A DNA stretch of 38,774 nt from TC-15 sp034437275 (GCA_034437275.1 DAOTUD010000008.1:1-38774); one strand, 5' to 3'; positions 23,475-32,378 are shown, numbered from the stretch's first letter. Numbers and translations: made by a program. The notes: generated from the sequence alone by a model not told the origin.

Positions 23475-24254
23475 GTGCGTGTAGTGTATAGTAGCAAAAT
23501 GATCACGGTCCTGATCGTGCTGGTGCTGAGCGTCAGCGCCTGCGATACGTTTTCCGGGGATTCAAACGTCAGCGATCTGGAAACCGAAGTGTTCCACCTG
23601 CGCGGCACGGTGGACAATTTACAGGAATTGAACGTGGTCGCCACCCAGGTGCGCGCCGAACTGGACGGCATGGTCGCTCGGGCCACCGCAACCGGGAACG
23701 GCATGGCCGCCGGTCTTCCTCAAACGCCGATGACGCAGCCCGCCCCGGCCATGACGGCGGCCCCTTCGCGCGCGACATCCGGCCAGCCCGGCCTGACGCC
23801 CACCGGTGCCGTATCCGACGGGGCGTCTGTGGCCGGGGGCACGCCCGCCACCCAGGCGGCGGCTGCGGCCCAGACCCCACCGCCGGACCAGGTGCAGACC
23901 AGCTTCTCGCAGACGACGACCGCGACCAGCGTCAGCCCGGACGATAGCTGCCCGGTCGGCGCGACGCGCGTCTTCCCCGCGGACGAGGACCAGATTTTCG
24001 TGGTGACCACTATCCGCAATTTGCAGGCCGGGTCGACCATCAGCGCACGCTGGATGGTCAACGGTGAAGAATACGCCTACGAGCAGAACTGCTGGACGCC
24101 CACCGACGATTGGGATCAGGTGTGCGCCTACTGTGAGATTACGTCGCCGGGCAGCGGGTTCACCGCTGGCGATTGGACGGTCGAGCTGTTCCTGGACGAC
24201 AACCTGCGCTCACAGGCGCGCTTCCAGGTCACGTCACCGCCCGCCGGGCAGTAA
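23475..24254 (+). CDS. Secreted lipoprotein with coiled coil and Thr/Pro-rich linker
   Basis: A 259-residue lipoprotein starting at GTG 23475, eight bases after AAGGAG. The signal peptide ends in LSVSAC (Cys23). Residues 31-65 form a coiled coil ('VSDLETEVFHLRGTVDNLQE'). An Ala/Thr/Pro/Gln-rich spacer (about 70-150) follows, then a C-terminal beta domain (about 155-255) with four Cys (CPVG, QNCW, CAYCEI), likely two disulfides. It contains 'STISARWMVNGEEYAYEQNC' and 'GFTAGDWTVELFLDD', an Ig-like pattern. I do not recognise a named family. It lies just downstream of the pilin gene but past its terminator. Confidence 0.8.
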   Translation: MRVVYSSKMITVLIVLVLSVSACDTFSGDSNVSDLETEVFHLRGTVDNLQELNVVATQVRAELDGMVARATATGNGMAAGLPQTPMTQPAPAMTAAPSRATSGQPGLTPTGAVSDGASVAGGTPATQAAAAAQTPPPDQVQTSFSQTTTATSVSPDDSCPVGATRVFPADEDQIFVVTTIRNLQAGSTISARWMVNGEEYAYEQNCWTPTDDWDQVCAYCEITSPGSGFTAGDWTVELFLDDNLRSQARFQVTSPPAGQ

Positions 24255-24324
24255 GTGCGGCGGGGTGAGGGCCAGCTTCGGCGACCATATTCACCTATTG
24301 CTGACAACTCGTTCGTGGACTGGC

Positions 24325-24354
24325 TTGTCACGCGGCGGCCTTTTCGTCTATAAT
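24325..24354 (+). promoter_or_regulatory. Promoter of the TetR regulator gene
   Basis: TTGTCA (24325-24330), an 18-bp spacer and a perfect TATAAT (24349-24354). Transcription would start near 24361, inside the palindromic operator. Confidence 0.8.
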
Positions 24355-24372
24355 CAAATATAGATTTGATTA
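24351..24372. promoter_or_regulatory. Palindromic operator for the TetR regulator
   Basis: TAATCAAAT and ATTTGATTA are perfect 9-bp inverted arms around ATAG. The left arm overlaps the -10 box and the right arm ends at ATG 24373. A TetR dimer bound here would block RNA polymerase, so autorepression is likely. The AT-rich palindrome stands out in GC-rich DNA. Confidence 0.75.
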
Positions 24373-24396
24373 ATGCACAAAGGGGACCAGACCATT

Positions 24397-24990
24397 ATGG
24401 CACGCAAGCCGGCAGCGCAGACCGTCCACCCCGGGGACATCATCAAGGCCGCGGCGGGCGTCTTCCAGCGCAAGGGCTATCACGGCGCGACGATGGCGGA
24501 CATCGCCGCGGCTGTCAACCTGACGGCGGGCAGCCTGTACCACCACTTCCCCAGCAAGGAAGACCTGCTGATCGCGGTGCTCAGCGCCGGGCTGGAGCAG
24601 ATCACCGGGCAGGTGCGCGCGGTGGTGGCGGGCGACGGGTCGCCGGTCGACAAGCTGCGCGGCATCATCCACGCGCATGTGCAGAGCGTCACCGGCCACG
24701 AGAACATCGCCGCCGCCGTGATCTTCGAGAGCCGCGCCCTGCTGGATACGCCCGGCGTGCGCGATCCCTACGTCCAGCAGCGCGACACGCTGGAGGGGCT
24801 GTACCGCCAGGTGATCGAGGCCGGGATCACGGCGGGGGACTTTCGCGCGGTGGACGTGGGCATTTTCGTCAAGACGCTGTTCGGCGCGTTGAACTGGGTC
24901 AGCATGTGGTACCGCGCGGGCGGGCGGCTGACGGCGACGCAGGTCGCGGACAAGATCGCGGCGACCTTCCTGGCGGCGCTGCGCGTGTGA
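24397..24990 (+). CDS. TetR/AcrR-family transcriptional regulator
   Basis: A 197-residue repressor. The N-terminal helix-turn-helix (about residues 12-55) reads 'IIKAAAGVFQRKGYHGATMA', 'DIAAAVNLTAGSLYHHFPSK', the standard TetR DNA-binding pattern. The C-terminal ligand domain (60-190) is of the type seen in fatty-acid and steroid-CoA regulators (FadR/KstR2-like). ATG 24397 (MARKPAAQ) is preferred because AAAGGGGA lies upstream and ATG 24373 abuts the operator. It is followed on the same strand by two acyl-CoA dehydrogenase genes, so it may sense an acyl-CoA. That link is an inference. Confidence 0.92.
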   Translation: MARKPAAQTVHPGDIIKAAAGVFQRKGYHGATMADIAAAVNLTAGSLYHHFPSKEDLLIAVLSAGLEQITGQVRAVVAGDGSPVDKLRGIIHAHVQSVTGHENIAAAVIFESRALLDTPGVRDPYVQQRDTLEGLYRQVIEAGITAGDFRAVDVGIFVKTLFGALNWVSMWYRAGGRLTATQVADKIAATFLAALRV

Positions 24991-25044
24991 TGTGTCCGGC
25001 TGCAAATGGAGGCTTATGCTGGCAATTCAGTTCTGGCCGGTGAT

Positions 25045-25141
25045 TTACCCCTCCCTAAATCCCTCCCCGTAAACGGAGAGGGACTTAACAAGCCCGGCTC
25101 AACTTCCCCCTCTCCACGTGCGGGGAGGGGGCCAGGGGTAA
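25045..25141. repeat. Palindromic intergenic repeat, family A, copy 3
   Basis: A 97-bp element bounded by TTACCCCT and AGGGGTAA, made of two hairpins (CCCTCCCCGTAAACGGAGAGGG and CCCCCTCTCCACGTGCGGGG, with TTAACAAGCCCGGCTCAAC between). It lies between the TetR gene and the first dehydrogenase gene, so it may separate or modulate their transcription. Confidence 0.8.
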
Positions 25142-25198
25142 AGCTGGCACAAGACGCCTAGTGACACTCGTTAAATTTAAGGAAAACAGGAGGCGCAG

Positions 25199-26287
25199 AT
25201 GATCAGTTTTACCCCCACCGAAGAGCAGCAAATGCTGATGGATGCGGTGCGCCGCTACGCTGAAAATGACGTGCGGCCCGTCGCCCATGAATCCGACGAG
25301 GACGGAGCCTTCCCGGCGCGCGTGGTCAACACCGGCTGGGAGATCGGCATCCTGCCGGGCAACATCCCCGAAGACCTGGGCGGCTTCGGCGAAGAGCACA
25401 GCGCGCTGACTGCTGCGCTGGCCTACGAGGAGCTGGCCTATGGTGACCTGTCGCTGGCGCTGCACCTGATGACCCCGGCGCTGGTTGCGGTGCCGGTCAT
25501 GCTGGCGGGCACCGACGCCCAGCGCGACGAGTTTATGCCGCTGTTCCTGGACGAGACGCCGCCGCCGGTCACCGCCGCGCTGATCGAGCCGCGCATGTTG
25601 TTCGACCCCAACCAACTCCAGACCACCGCCGCCGGGAAAAACGGCGCGTACGTGCTCAACGGGCAGAAGGCCTACGTGCCGCTGGCCGCGGGCGCGGACT
25701 GGCTGCTGGTCTATGCCTGGAACCAGGACGCGGAGCAGGTCGACGGCTTCCTGGTGCGCGGCGACGCGGACGGGCTGGCGGTCGGCGAGCGCGAGCGCTT
25801 GATGGGCGTGCAGGCCTTGCCGACGTACCCGGTCACGCTGGAGGACGTCACGGTTGAGGCGGCCTATCGCCTGGGCGCGAACTTCGCGCGCATCCAGTCC
25901 CACAGCCGCGTGGCGTTGGCGGCGCTGGCCGTCGGCGTGATGCGCGGCGCGTTGGAGTACGCCATCGACTACGCCAAAGAGCGCGAGCAGTTCGGCGCGC
26001 CCATCGCCACCAAGCAGGCCATCGCCTTCATGCTGGCCGACTGCGCGATGGAGGTTGACGCGGCGCGGCTGATGGCGTGGGAAGCGGCGTGGCGGTTGGA
26101 CCAGGGCGCGGACGCGACGCAGGAGTCGTACCTCGCCAGGCAGTACGCCGATGCGGCGGCGGTGATGGTCACCGACAGCGCGGTGCAGACGCTCGGCGGC
26201 TACGGCTACATCCGCGAGTACCCGGTCGAACGCTGGCTGCGCAACGCGCGCGGCATCGCGACGTTTTACGGCATGGCGATCGTGTAA
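25199..26287 (+). CDS. Acyl-CoA dehydrogenase family protein, apparently without catalytic Glu
   Basis: A 362-residue protein with the acyl-CoA dehydrogenase fold: N-terminal helices, a middle beta domain ('PPPVTAALIEPRMLF', weak compared with the usual 'TEPxAGSD' FAD loop) and the C-terminal helical domain with 'AKEREQFGAPIATKQAIAFM' and 'TLGGYGYIREYPVERWLRNA'. The catalytic base in this family is Glu in 'IYEGT'; here that stretch reads IATFYGMAIV, with Tyr357 in its place, and the protein ends there. The alternative base position of isovaleryl- and long-chain enzymes is Ser236. It is likely the non-catalytic half of a heteromer with the next gene. AGGAGG precedes ATG 25199. Confidence 0.85.
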   Translation: MISFTPTEEQQMLMDAVRRYAENDVRPVAHESDEDGAFPARVVNTGWEIGILPGNIPEDLGGFGEEHSALTAALAYEELAYGDLSLALHLMTPALVAVPVMLAGTDAQRDEFMPLFLDETPPPVTAALIEPRMLFDPNQLQTTAAGKNGAYVLNGQKAYVPLAAGADWLLVYAWNQDAEQVDGFLVRGDADGLAVGERERLMGVQALPTYPVTLEDVTVEAAYRLGANFARIQSHSRVALAALAVGVMRGALEYAIDYAKEREQFGAPIATKQAIAFMLADCAMEVDAARLMAWEAAWRLDQGADATQESYLARQYADAAAVMVTDSAVQTLGGYGYIREYPVERWLRNARGIATFYGMAIV

Positions 26288-26305
26288 GGGAAGGGAAAAA
26301 ATATT

Positions 26306-27568
<1,263 letters not shown>

Positions 27569-27598
27569 GCGCGTCCGCCGATATCTGGCACACTAGAG

Positions 27599-27625
27599 GC
27601 AGTCCCCTGTTGGGACTGCTTTTTT
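27599..27625 (+). terminator. Rho-independent terminator after the acyl-CoA dehydrogenase operon
   Basis: Perfect 8-bp stem GCAGTCCC (27599-27606) / GGGACTGC (27612-27619), loop CTGTT, followed by TTTTTT. Confidence 0.93.
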
Positions 27626-27676
27626 ACATGTAACACCTGGCCGCCTGGCTCGTCTTTAGGGGTAGAAGGAGGCACC

Positions 27677-28246
27677 TTGTCCGCAAACCAGCCCCCCGCA
27701 GATCAGGACCATGAGGCCCGGTTGCTGCGCGCCGCACGCGACGATCCGGCGCAGTTCGCCGCGATCTACGAGCGCTATGTCGACCGCATCTACGCTTACT
27801 GCCGCTACCGCGCCGGGGCCGAAGACGCCGAAGACCTCACCAGCCAGGTGTTCATCCGTGCGCTGGAGGGGCTGGCGGGCTACCGGGGCGGGTCGGTGGC
27901 GGCCTGGTTGTTCCGCATCGCGCATAACTGCGTGGTGGACCACTTGCGCACGCGCCGCCCCCAGGTATCGCTGGAAGCCAGCAGGCTGGAGTTCGCCGCA
28001 CCAGATGGCGACCCGGTCGAGCGCATGATGCAGGCCGACGACCGGCAGCTCGTGCGCGAACTGGTCGCCACGCTGGACGACGACCAGCGCGACCTGCTGA
28101 TCCTCAAGCTGGTCAGCGGGCTGAACGCCACCGAGATCGGCGCGGTAATCGGCAAGCGAGCCGGGGCGGTCCGGGTCGCACTGCACCGGGTCATCGCCCG
28201 CCTGCGGACCACCTACCAGCAGATGCAGCAGGAGAGAGAACTATGA
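27677..28246 (+). CDS. ECF-type RNA polymerase sigma factor
   Basis: A 189-residue sigma-70 family factor with only regions 2 and 4. Region 2 (about 28-100): 'FAAIYERYVDRIYAYCRYRA', 'DAEDLTSQVFIRALEGLAGY', 'VAAWLFRIAHNCVVDHLR'. Region 4 (about 130-180): 'LDDDQRDLLILKLVSGLNAT', 'EIGAVIGKRAGAVRVALHR'. It starts at TTG 27677 behind AAGGAGG, about 50 bp downstream of the terminator of the dehydrogenase operon. Its stop overlaps the start of the next gene (ATGA), so sigma factor and downstream membrane protein are made together, a classic sigma/anti-sigma layout. Confidence 0.92.
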   Translation: MSANQPPADQDHEARLLRAARDDPAQFAAIYERYVDRIYAYCRYRAGAEDAEDLTSQVFIRALEGLAGYRGGSVAAWLFRIAHNCVVDHLRTRRPQVSLEASRLEFAAPDGDPVERMMQADDRQLVRELVATLDDDQRDLLILKLVSGLNATEIGAVIGKRAGAVRVALHRVIARLRTTYQQMQQEREL

Positions 28247-29322
28247 GCGCCCTGTTTTTGCGCTATGTCGAGGCCCTGCGCGACGATCCCCAGGCCCCGC
28301 CGCCCCCTGACCTGAGCGCGGACGATGCGGCGCTGGCGCGGGCGCTGGTGGGCGCATATCCGCTGCCCGGACCGGACGACACACGCCGGGCACGCATCTG
28401 GCGGCGCGTGCAGGATCAGCGGCAGACGACGCTTTCTTCCCCCAACGGACGGTTTGATTACGAGGAGAACATGATGATAAACGCACAACCAAAACAATCA
28501 ACAATGACACCGCGCGGGGCAGTGCTGCGCGGGATGTGGCCCCTGGTGGCGGTGGCGGCGGCCTGCGCGCTGATCCTGGCCGGGCTGTGGCTGCTGCCCC
28601 CTACGGATGATGGGAGCGGCTCCGGTGAGAGCGCCGGTGCACCGCTGGTCGCTGATGCCACCGGCACCACGCAGGCGGAAATCTCGCCAACGGCACGGCT
28701 CGCCACGCTGCGCCCGACCGTGACCGCCACGCCCGTAGGGATGGCGACGCTGCGCCCGGCACAGAGCACGGCGACGGCGCTGATCGCCAATGTGACGAGT
28801 ACCGTGCAGGCGCAAATCCCGCTGACGCCAACGGCACGGCTCGCCACGCTGCGCCCGACCCCGTCGTTGATTGTTCTGCCCCCTACACTGATGGCTCCGT
28901 CCCCGCCGCCTGTCTCCCAGTCGTTTACCTGGGGTAACTACGGGGCGCTGACGCTGGTCAGCGCTCTTGATGGCGTGGTGCTGGACGAGATGGTGTGGTC
29001 GCCGGATGGCGCGTACCTGGCGATCATGGAGGATGAAACAATCCGGCTGCTGCACGTGGCCGATATGTTCGACGAGGCGCAGGTGCTCGCCGAGCACAGC
29101 GCTACCGTGACCGCTTTGGCCTTTAGCGCCGACGGCTCGCTGCTGGTTTCCGGCGATCAGGATGGCGATATTCTGTTCTGGTTGATGGAAATGCAAGCCC
29201 CAATACCGTTGACCATCCAGGGCGATGAGGCGATCACCGCGCTGCGCTTTGACCCCACCGGCACGGTGCTGGTGGTCGAAACGGCAACCGGCGTCAAGCT
29301 GTGGGCGGTTCCGGCGGAGTAG
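28243..29322 (+). CDS. Membrane protein with WD40-like repeats, probable anti-sigma factor
   Basis: A 359-residue protein, start overlapping the sigma stop by 4 bp. The cytoplasmic N-terminus (1-95) is helical ('RYVEALRDDPQAPPP', 'ARIWRRVQDQRQ') and could bind the sigma factor, though no zinc HxxxCxxC motif is present. A membrane helix (99-118) is followed by a Thr/Pro linker with a repeated PTARLATLRPT unit, then an extracellular region with WD40-like repeats ('MVWSPDGAYLAIMEDETIRL', 'ALAFSADGSLLVSGDQDGDI', 'ALRFDPTGTVLVVETATGVK'). Only about three blades are visible, too few for a full propeller. The anti-sigma role is inferred from coupling and topology. Confidence 0.75.
   Translation: MSALFLRYVEALRDDPQAPPPPDLSADDAALARALVGAYPLPGPDDTRRARIWRRVQDQRQTTLSSPNGRFDYEENMMINAQPKQSTMTPRGAVLRGMWPLVAVAAACALILAGLWLLPPTDDGSGSGESAGAPLVADATGTTQAEISPTARLATLRPTVTATPVGMATLRPAQSTATALIANVTSTVQAQIPLTPTARLATLRPTPSLIVLPPTLMAPSPPPVSQSFTWGNYGALTLVSALDGVVLDEMVWSPDGAYLAIMEDETIRLLHVADMFDEAQVLAEHSATVTALAFSADGSLLVSGDQDGDILFWLMEMQAPIPLTIQGDEAITALRFDPTGTVLVVETATGVKLWAVPAE
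28685..28860 (+). repeat. 35-bp direct repeat inside the anti-sigma-like gene
   Basis: CGCCAACGGCACGGCTCGCC and the following bases occur identically at 28685-28719 and 28826-28860. The 141-bp offset is exactly 47 codons, so the frame is kept. The repeat encodes the PTARLATLRPT part of the stalk. Confidence 0.85.
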
Positions 29323-29363
29323 CTGCGCAATACTACCGGGCGTACAGGCTGTGCATGATCGCC

Positions 29364-29399
29364 CACAATCCACCAGGGGCACCCGCGTGGATGCCCCTG
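29364..29399. repeat. 36-bp flanking hairpin repeat, left copy
   Basis: CACAATCCACCAGGGGCACC through GCCCCTG. It matches 29979-30014 except for one base (T29369 against C29984); the last 30 bp are identical. It contains the stem CAGGGGCA/TGCCCCTG with a 10-nt loop. It lies downstream of the anti-sigma-like gene and upstream of the DUF4160 gene. It has no T run, so a terminator role is uncertain. Confidence 0.9.
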
Positions 29400-29438
29400 A
29401 ATCATTTACACGTACGGCACGGGCAGTAAGGGGAGAGC

Positions 29439-29681
29439 ATGGCTCCGGTTATACTACGAGAAGGCAAATACACTGTGGTGATGTACACACGCGATCATCC
29501 TCCCCCCCACGTCCATGTCAAAAGTGCGGAAAAAGAGGCAAAAATAAGCATTGAACCAGTGGAAATGCTAGAAAACTGGGGGTTTAAATCCTCAGAAATC
29601 CGGGCCATAATGGACATTATTCAGGCTCACCAAAAGGTGTTGACAGAAAAATGGGCTGAGTATTTTTCGGACAGAGAATGA
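29439..29681 (+). CDS. DUF4160 domain protein
   Basis: An 80-residue protein starting MAPVILREGKYTVVMYTRDH with the family hallmark HPPPHVHVKSAEKEAKISIE and a C-terminal helix ('IRAIMDIIQAHQKVLTEKWA'). DUF4160 proteins are usually encoded beside DUF2442 proteins, and the pair is often listed among putative toxin-antitoxin modules, though activity is poorly documented. GGGGAG precedes ATG 29439. The gene is visibly AT-richer than all its neighbours and uses A/T-ending codons, suggesting recent acquisition. The partner gene starts 12 bp downstream. Confidence 0.88.
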   Translation: MAPVILREGKYTVVMYTRDHPPPHVHVKSAEKEAKISIEPVEMLENWGFKSSEIRAIMDIIQAHQKVLTEKWAEYFSDRE

Positions 29682-29693
29682 GAGGGAACCGCA

Positions 29694-29939
29694 ATGGGAG
29701 TCGGCGAACGAGCTGTTGCCACAGACGTGAACTTTCATGACGACATGGTGTGGATCACGCTGTCGGACCGGCGGGTGATCGGCATGCCGCTTGACTTTTT
29801 CCCCTGGCTGGAACACGCTACGCCACAGCAGCGCGCCTACTACACGATCAACCCGATCAGCATCTACTGGCCGGACCTGGAAGACGGGATCGACATAGAA
29901 GCGCTGATCAAGGGCAACTGGGCCACGCCGCGCGGATAG
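29694..29939 (+). CDS. DUF2442 domain protein
   Basis: An 81-residue protein (MGVGERAVATDVNFHDDMVW, 'ITLSDRRVIGMPLDFFPWLE', 'INPISIYWPDLEDGIDIEAL'). The pattern 'L.DGR.I..PL..FP.L..A......Y........I.WP.LDEDI....L' identifies DUF2442, the usual partner of DUF4160. Its base composition is closer to the host than DUF4160's. A longer non-coding-looking frame does not extend it. Function is not established; a nucleic-acid- or partner-binding role in a two-gene module is the common guess. Confidence 0.9.
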   Translation: MGVGERAVATDVNFHDDMVWITLSDRRVIGMPLDFFPWLEHATPQQRAYYTINPISIYWPDLEDGIDIEALIKGNWATPRG

Positions 29940-29978
29940 GTGCCGGGGCCGACAGGGCGATTTTAACGCCTCACACAT

Positions 29979-30014
29979 CACAACCCACCAGGGGCACCCG
30001 CGTGGATGCCCCTG
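29979..30014. repeat. 36-bp flanking hairpin repeat, right copy
   Basis: Same orientation as 29364-29399 with one mismatch; carries the same CAGGGGCA/TGCCCCTG hairpin. It lies between the DUF2442 stop and the convergent propeller gene. Confidence 0.9.
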
Positions 30015-30052
30015 TTAGTTTCATGCTGCGGTTGTGCCGGTGCAGGTGATCC

Positions 30053-32113
30053 CTATATCGGCTCGAACACGTTGACCGTCACCGGCCACATCGGGCTGAT
30101 GGGCTGGTCCAGCGTCAGCATATAGGTGTGCGACCCGAGGGGCGGGCACTCGTTGATCGAGCCGGTCTGCCCGCTGATCGTCGCGTCGCCGAACGGCCCG
30201 CTCAGGATGAAGTCGCGGTAGTCGTAGCCGACGATACTCCACGAGATCGTCACACACCCGCCGATTGGGACGAACGTCTGGCTGGCGTTGATGGTCACGT
30301 TGGGCGGGGCGTTGACCACGTTCACCGTCACCTCAGGATACACGATCGAGTTGTCCTGTTTGATGACCTTGATCGAGTAGGTGGTCGTGGTGGCGGGGCA
30401 CTCCAGCCGCGAACCGGTGCCGGTCACGCCTTCCTCCGGCCCGCTGCCGTCGCCCAGGTAGTACACCTCTTTGATCCCGGTCACGTTCCAGCTAATCTCG
30501 ACACATTCGCCATTGTTGATGGTGTTCCGTTCGGCGGTGAGGTTGATCGACACCTCGTCAGGCGGCGGCGCGGTGGGGCTGGCCGTTTCGATCCACCAGC
30601 CGTTGGGGTCGCTGTCCGCCACCCAGCCGACCGTGCCATCCGACTCCAGGCGCACCTGCCACCAGCGGTAGCCGGTCGCGCAGGTCGGGCCGTTGAGCAC
30701 CTCCATCCGCGCGCCGCTGCGCAGTTCGCGCAGTTGGGTTTGCGTCAGGCCCGCTGCCGCGCGCAGCCGCAGCCCGGCCCCCCAACTCGTCACCTCGGCG
30801 GTGTCGCCAATCGCGACCGGCAGCCCCCCGCCGCCCGCGTAGGCATATTCACAGCCGGTGCCCATCGGGCTGCCCGGTGTCTTGGACGGGCGCGGGGTGA
30901 CCGTCGGGAACGGCGTCAGGGTTGGGTAGGGCGTAAAGGTCGGGTAGGGGGTCACGGTCGGGATCGGCGTTGCGCCCGGCCCTGGCCCTGGCCCTGGTCC
31001 TGTGCCGGTCCCATCGCGCGGCGTCGCGGTGGGGACGCCCGGCAGCGCCGCCATGCCCTCGACCGGACTCCACTCCGGCGAGGAGATCGTCAGGTTGGGT
31101 GGCAGCGTGATCGCGGGCGGCGTCATGTTGTTGAACGCGAAACGCTGGTGCTCGATGACCATCAGCAGCGCGTCCCCGCCGGGTGCCCAGGCGACATCCG
31201 TCGCGCCGGTATAGCCCGCCACCTGCTGCATCTGGCTGGTGTTCATGTTGTACATCCACAACTCGGCGGCGTCGCCATCGCGCAGCGTGCCGTCGCCGGT
31301 CGAGTCGGCAGTTGCCCCGGCGACCGCGATCCGCGCGCCGTCCGGTGCAAAGGCCAGGTCGTAGATGTGGACCTGCATATCGGCGATGCGGCCCACGCTG
31401 CCGGCGGCGTCCATCACATGCCCGGAGTCGCCGACCGCTTCTTGCGTGCCGACCGCGACCTCACCCTCCGGCCCGATAGCCAGCGTGGTGATGTCCGGGT
31501 ATGCGCCTAGTTCGTTGAGCAGTTCCAGCTGCACGTCGGTGCCGATCGGGTCGCCGATGCGGTACAGGTTGATCAACCCGGCGGTCCCGGTGTCGGGATA
31601 GGCGCACACCAGGAACGGCTCCGGCGCGGAGACCTCGAACCCGTTGCTGCACGTCAGGTTGATGGTCCAGGCGAGGCTGAACGACTGCGCCAGCGGGGGC
31701 ACCATGCGGATGTTCTCATCGGTGTGCAGCAGCAGCCACGCGCCATCCGGTGCCCACTCCACCCCGGCGATGGCTTCCTCTGGCATGAAGGTTTCCACGT
31801 CCTGGCAGCCGCCACCGAAGCAGCCCGCCAGCCCGTCCAGCACCCCGTAGCCCCCGCCGGCAGTGGTGAAGGCCAGCTTATTGCCTTCCGGCTGCCAGTC
31901 GAGGTCGGCTTCGGGCGTCACGTCCACGCCCAGCGGCACGACCTGCCCGCTGCCCAGGTTGAGCAGGTAAATGTCGGCGTTGCCCAGGTCGTCACTGCCG
32001 ATAAAGGCCACGATCCCCCCCGGTGATTGGGCCTCGGTGACGGACTGCTCACCACCGATTCCGGATACTCCAAGCAAGAATACCAGTACAACAAGTCCAA
32101 ACTTCCAGCGCAT
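30053..32113 (-). CDS. Secreted beta-propeller / SH3 / Ig-like multidomain protein
   Basis: A 686-residue exported protein with a signal peptide (about residues 1-29). Residues 30-355 contain TolB/PD40-like propeller blades ('LLNLGSGQVVPLGVDVTPEA', 'VEWAPDGAWLLLHTDENIRM', 'DLAFAPDGARIAVAGATADS', 'VAWAPGGDALLMVIEHQRF'). A Gly/Pro and Thr/Pro linker (360-425) precedes a bacterial SH3 domain (about 440-505, 'GLRLRAAAGLTQTQLRELRS', 'WWQVRLESDGTVGWVAD'). Two Ig-like domains (about 515-600 and 605-686) each carry a Cys pair ('NNGECVEISWNVTG', 'PIGGCVTISWSIVG'). It probably binds cell-wall or extracellular ligands. GAAGGAGCG precedes ATG 32113. Confidence 0.88.
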   Translation of the reverse strand: MRWKFGLVVLVFLLGVSGIGGEQSVTEAQSPGGIVAFIGSDDLGNADIYLLNLGSGQVVPLGVDVTPEADLDWQPEGNKLAFTTAGGGYGVLDGLAGCFGGGCQDVETFMPEEAIAGVEWAPDGAWLLLHTDENIRMVPPLAQSFSLAWTINLTCSNGFEVSAPEPFLVCAYPDTGTAGLINLYRIGDPIGTDVQLELLNELGAYPDITTLAIGPEGEVAVGTQEAVGDSGHVMDAAGSVGRIADMQVHIYDLAFAPDGARIAVAGATADSTGDGTLRDGDAAELWMYNMNTSQMQQVAGYTGATDVAWAPGGDALLMVIEHQRFAFNNMTPPAITLPPNLTISSPEWSPVEGMAALPGVPTATPRDGTGTGPGPGPGPGATPIPTVTPYPTFTPYPTLTPFPTVTPRPSKTPGSPMGTGCEYAYAGGGGLPVAIGDTAEVTSWGAGLRLRAAAGLTQTQLRELRSGARMEVLNGPTCATGYRWWQVRLESDGTVGWVADSDPNGWWIETASPTAPPPDEVSINLTAERNTINNGECVEISWNVTGIKEVYYLGDGSGPEEGVTGTGSRLECPATTTTYSIKVIKQDNSIVYPEVTVNVVNAPPNVTINASQTFVPIGGCVTISWSIVGYDYRDFILSGPFGDATISGQTGSINECPPLGSHTYMLTLDQPISPMWPVTVNVFEPI

Positions 32114-32153
32114 AATCTTCGCTCCTTCGCATTGAATGCTTCTGTTATCCTAC

Positions 32154-32159
32154 ATTATA
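32154..32159 (-). promoter_or_regulatory. -10 box of the propeller/SH3 gene
   Basis: A perfect TATAAT on the minus strand, about 40 bases upstream of ATG 32113. The -35 region (TTTCGG at 17 bp) is weak. Confidence 0.5.
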
Positions 32160-32206
32160 CTCGAATTGCCGGGCACCCGAAATCGTCGGCTATCGGATAT
32201 TGAGGC

Positions 32207-32235
32207 TGGACAACCGACAAAAATTAGACTACAAT
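32207..32235 (+). promoter_or_regulatory. Promoter of the cold-shock gene
   Basis: TGGACA (32207-32212), a 17-bp spacer and TACAAT (32230-32235). It predicts a 5' leader of about 135 nt before ATG 32379, long and AT-rich as in cold-shock genes. Confidence 0.7.
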
Positions 32236-32378
32236 TACAGGCGTAGTGGAGAAGGTTGTTCGCAGAACAGGAATTTAATTTCCGGCACAACTGAAGCTAT
32301 GTGTCGGATTTTTTATCCTAAAGCAACTCCGTTCCCACAACACACCAAACCAAACTTAGTGGGAAAGGAATATCCCAA

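Noticed and set aside
28685..28860. CRISPR-like spaced repeat
   Set aside because: Only two copies, 141 bp apart, in frame inside a coding sequence; it is a protein stalk repeat.
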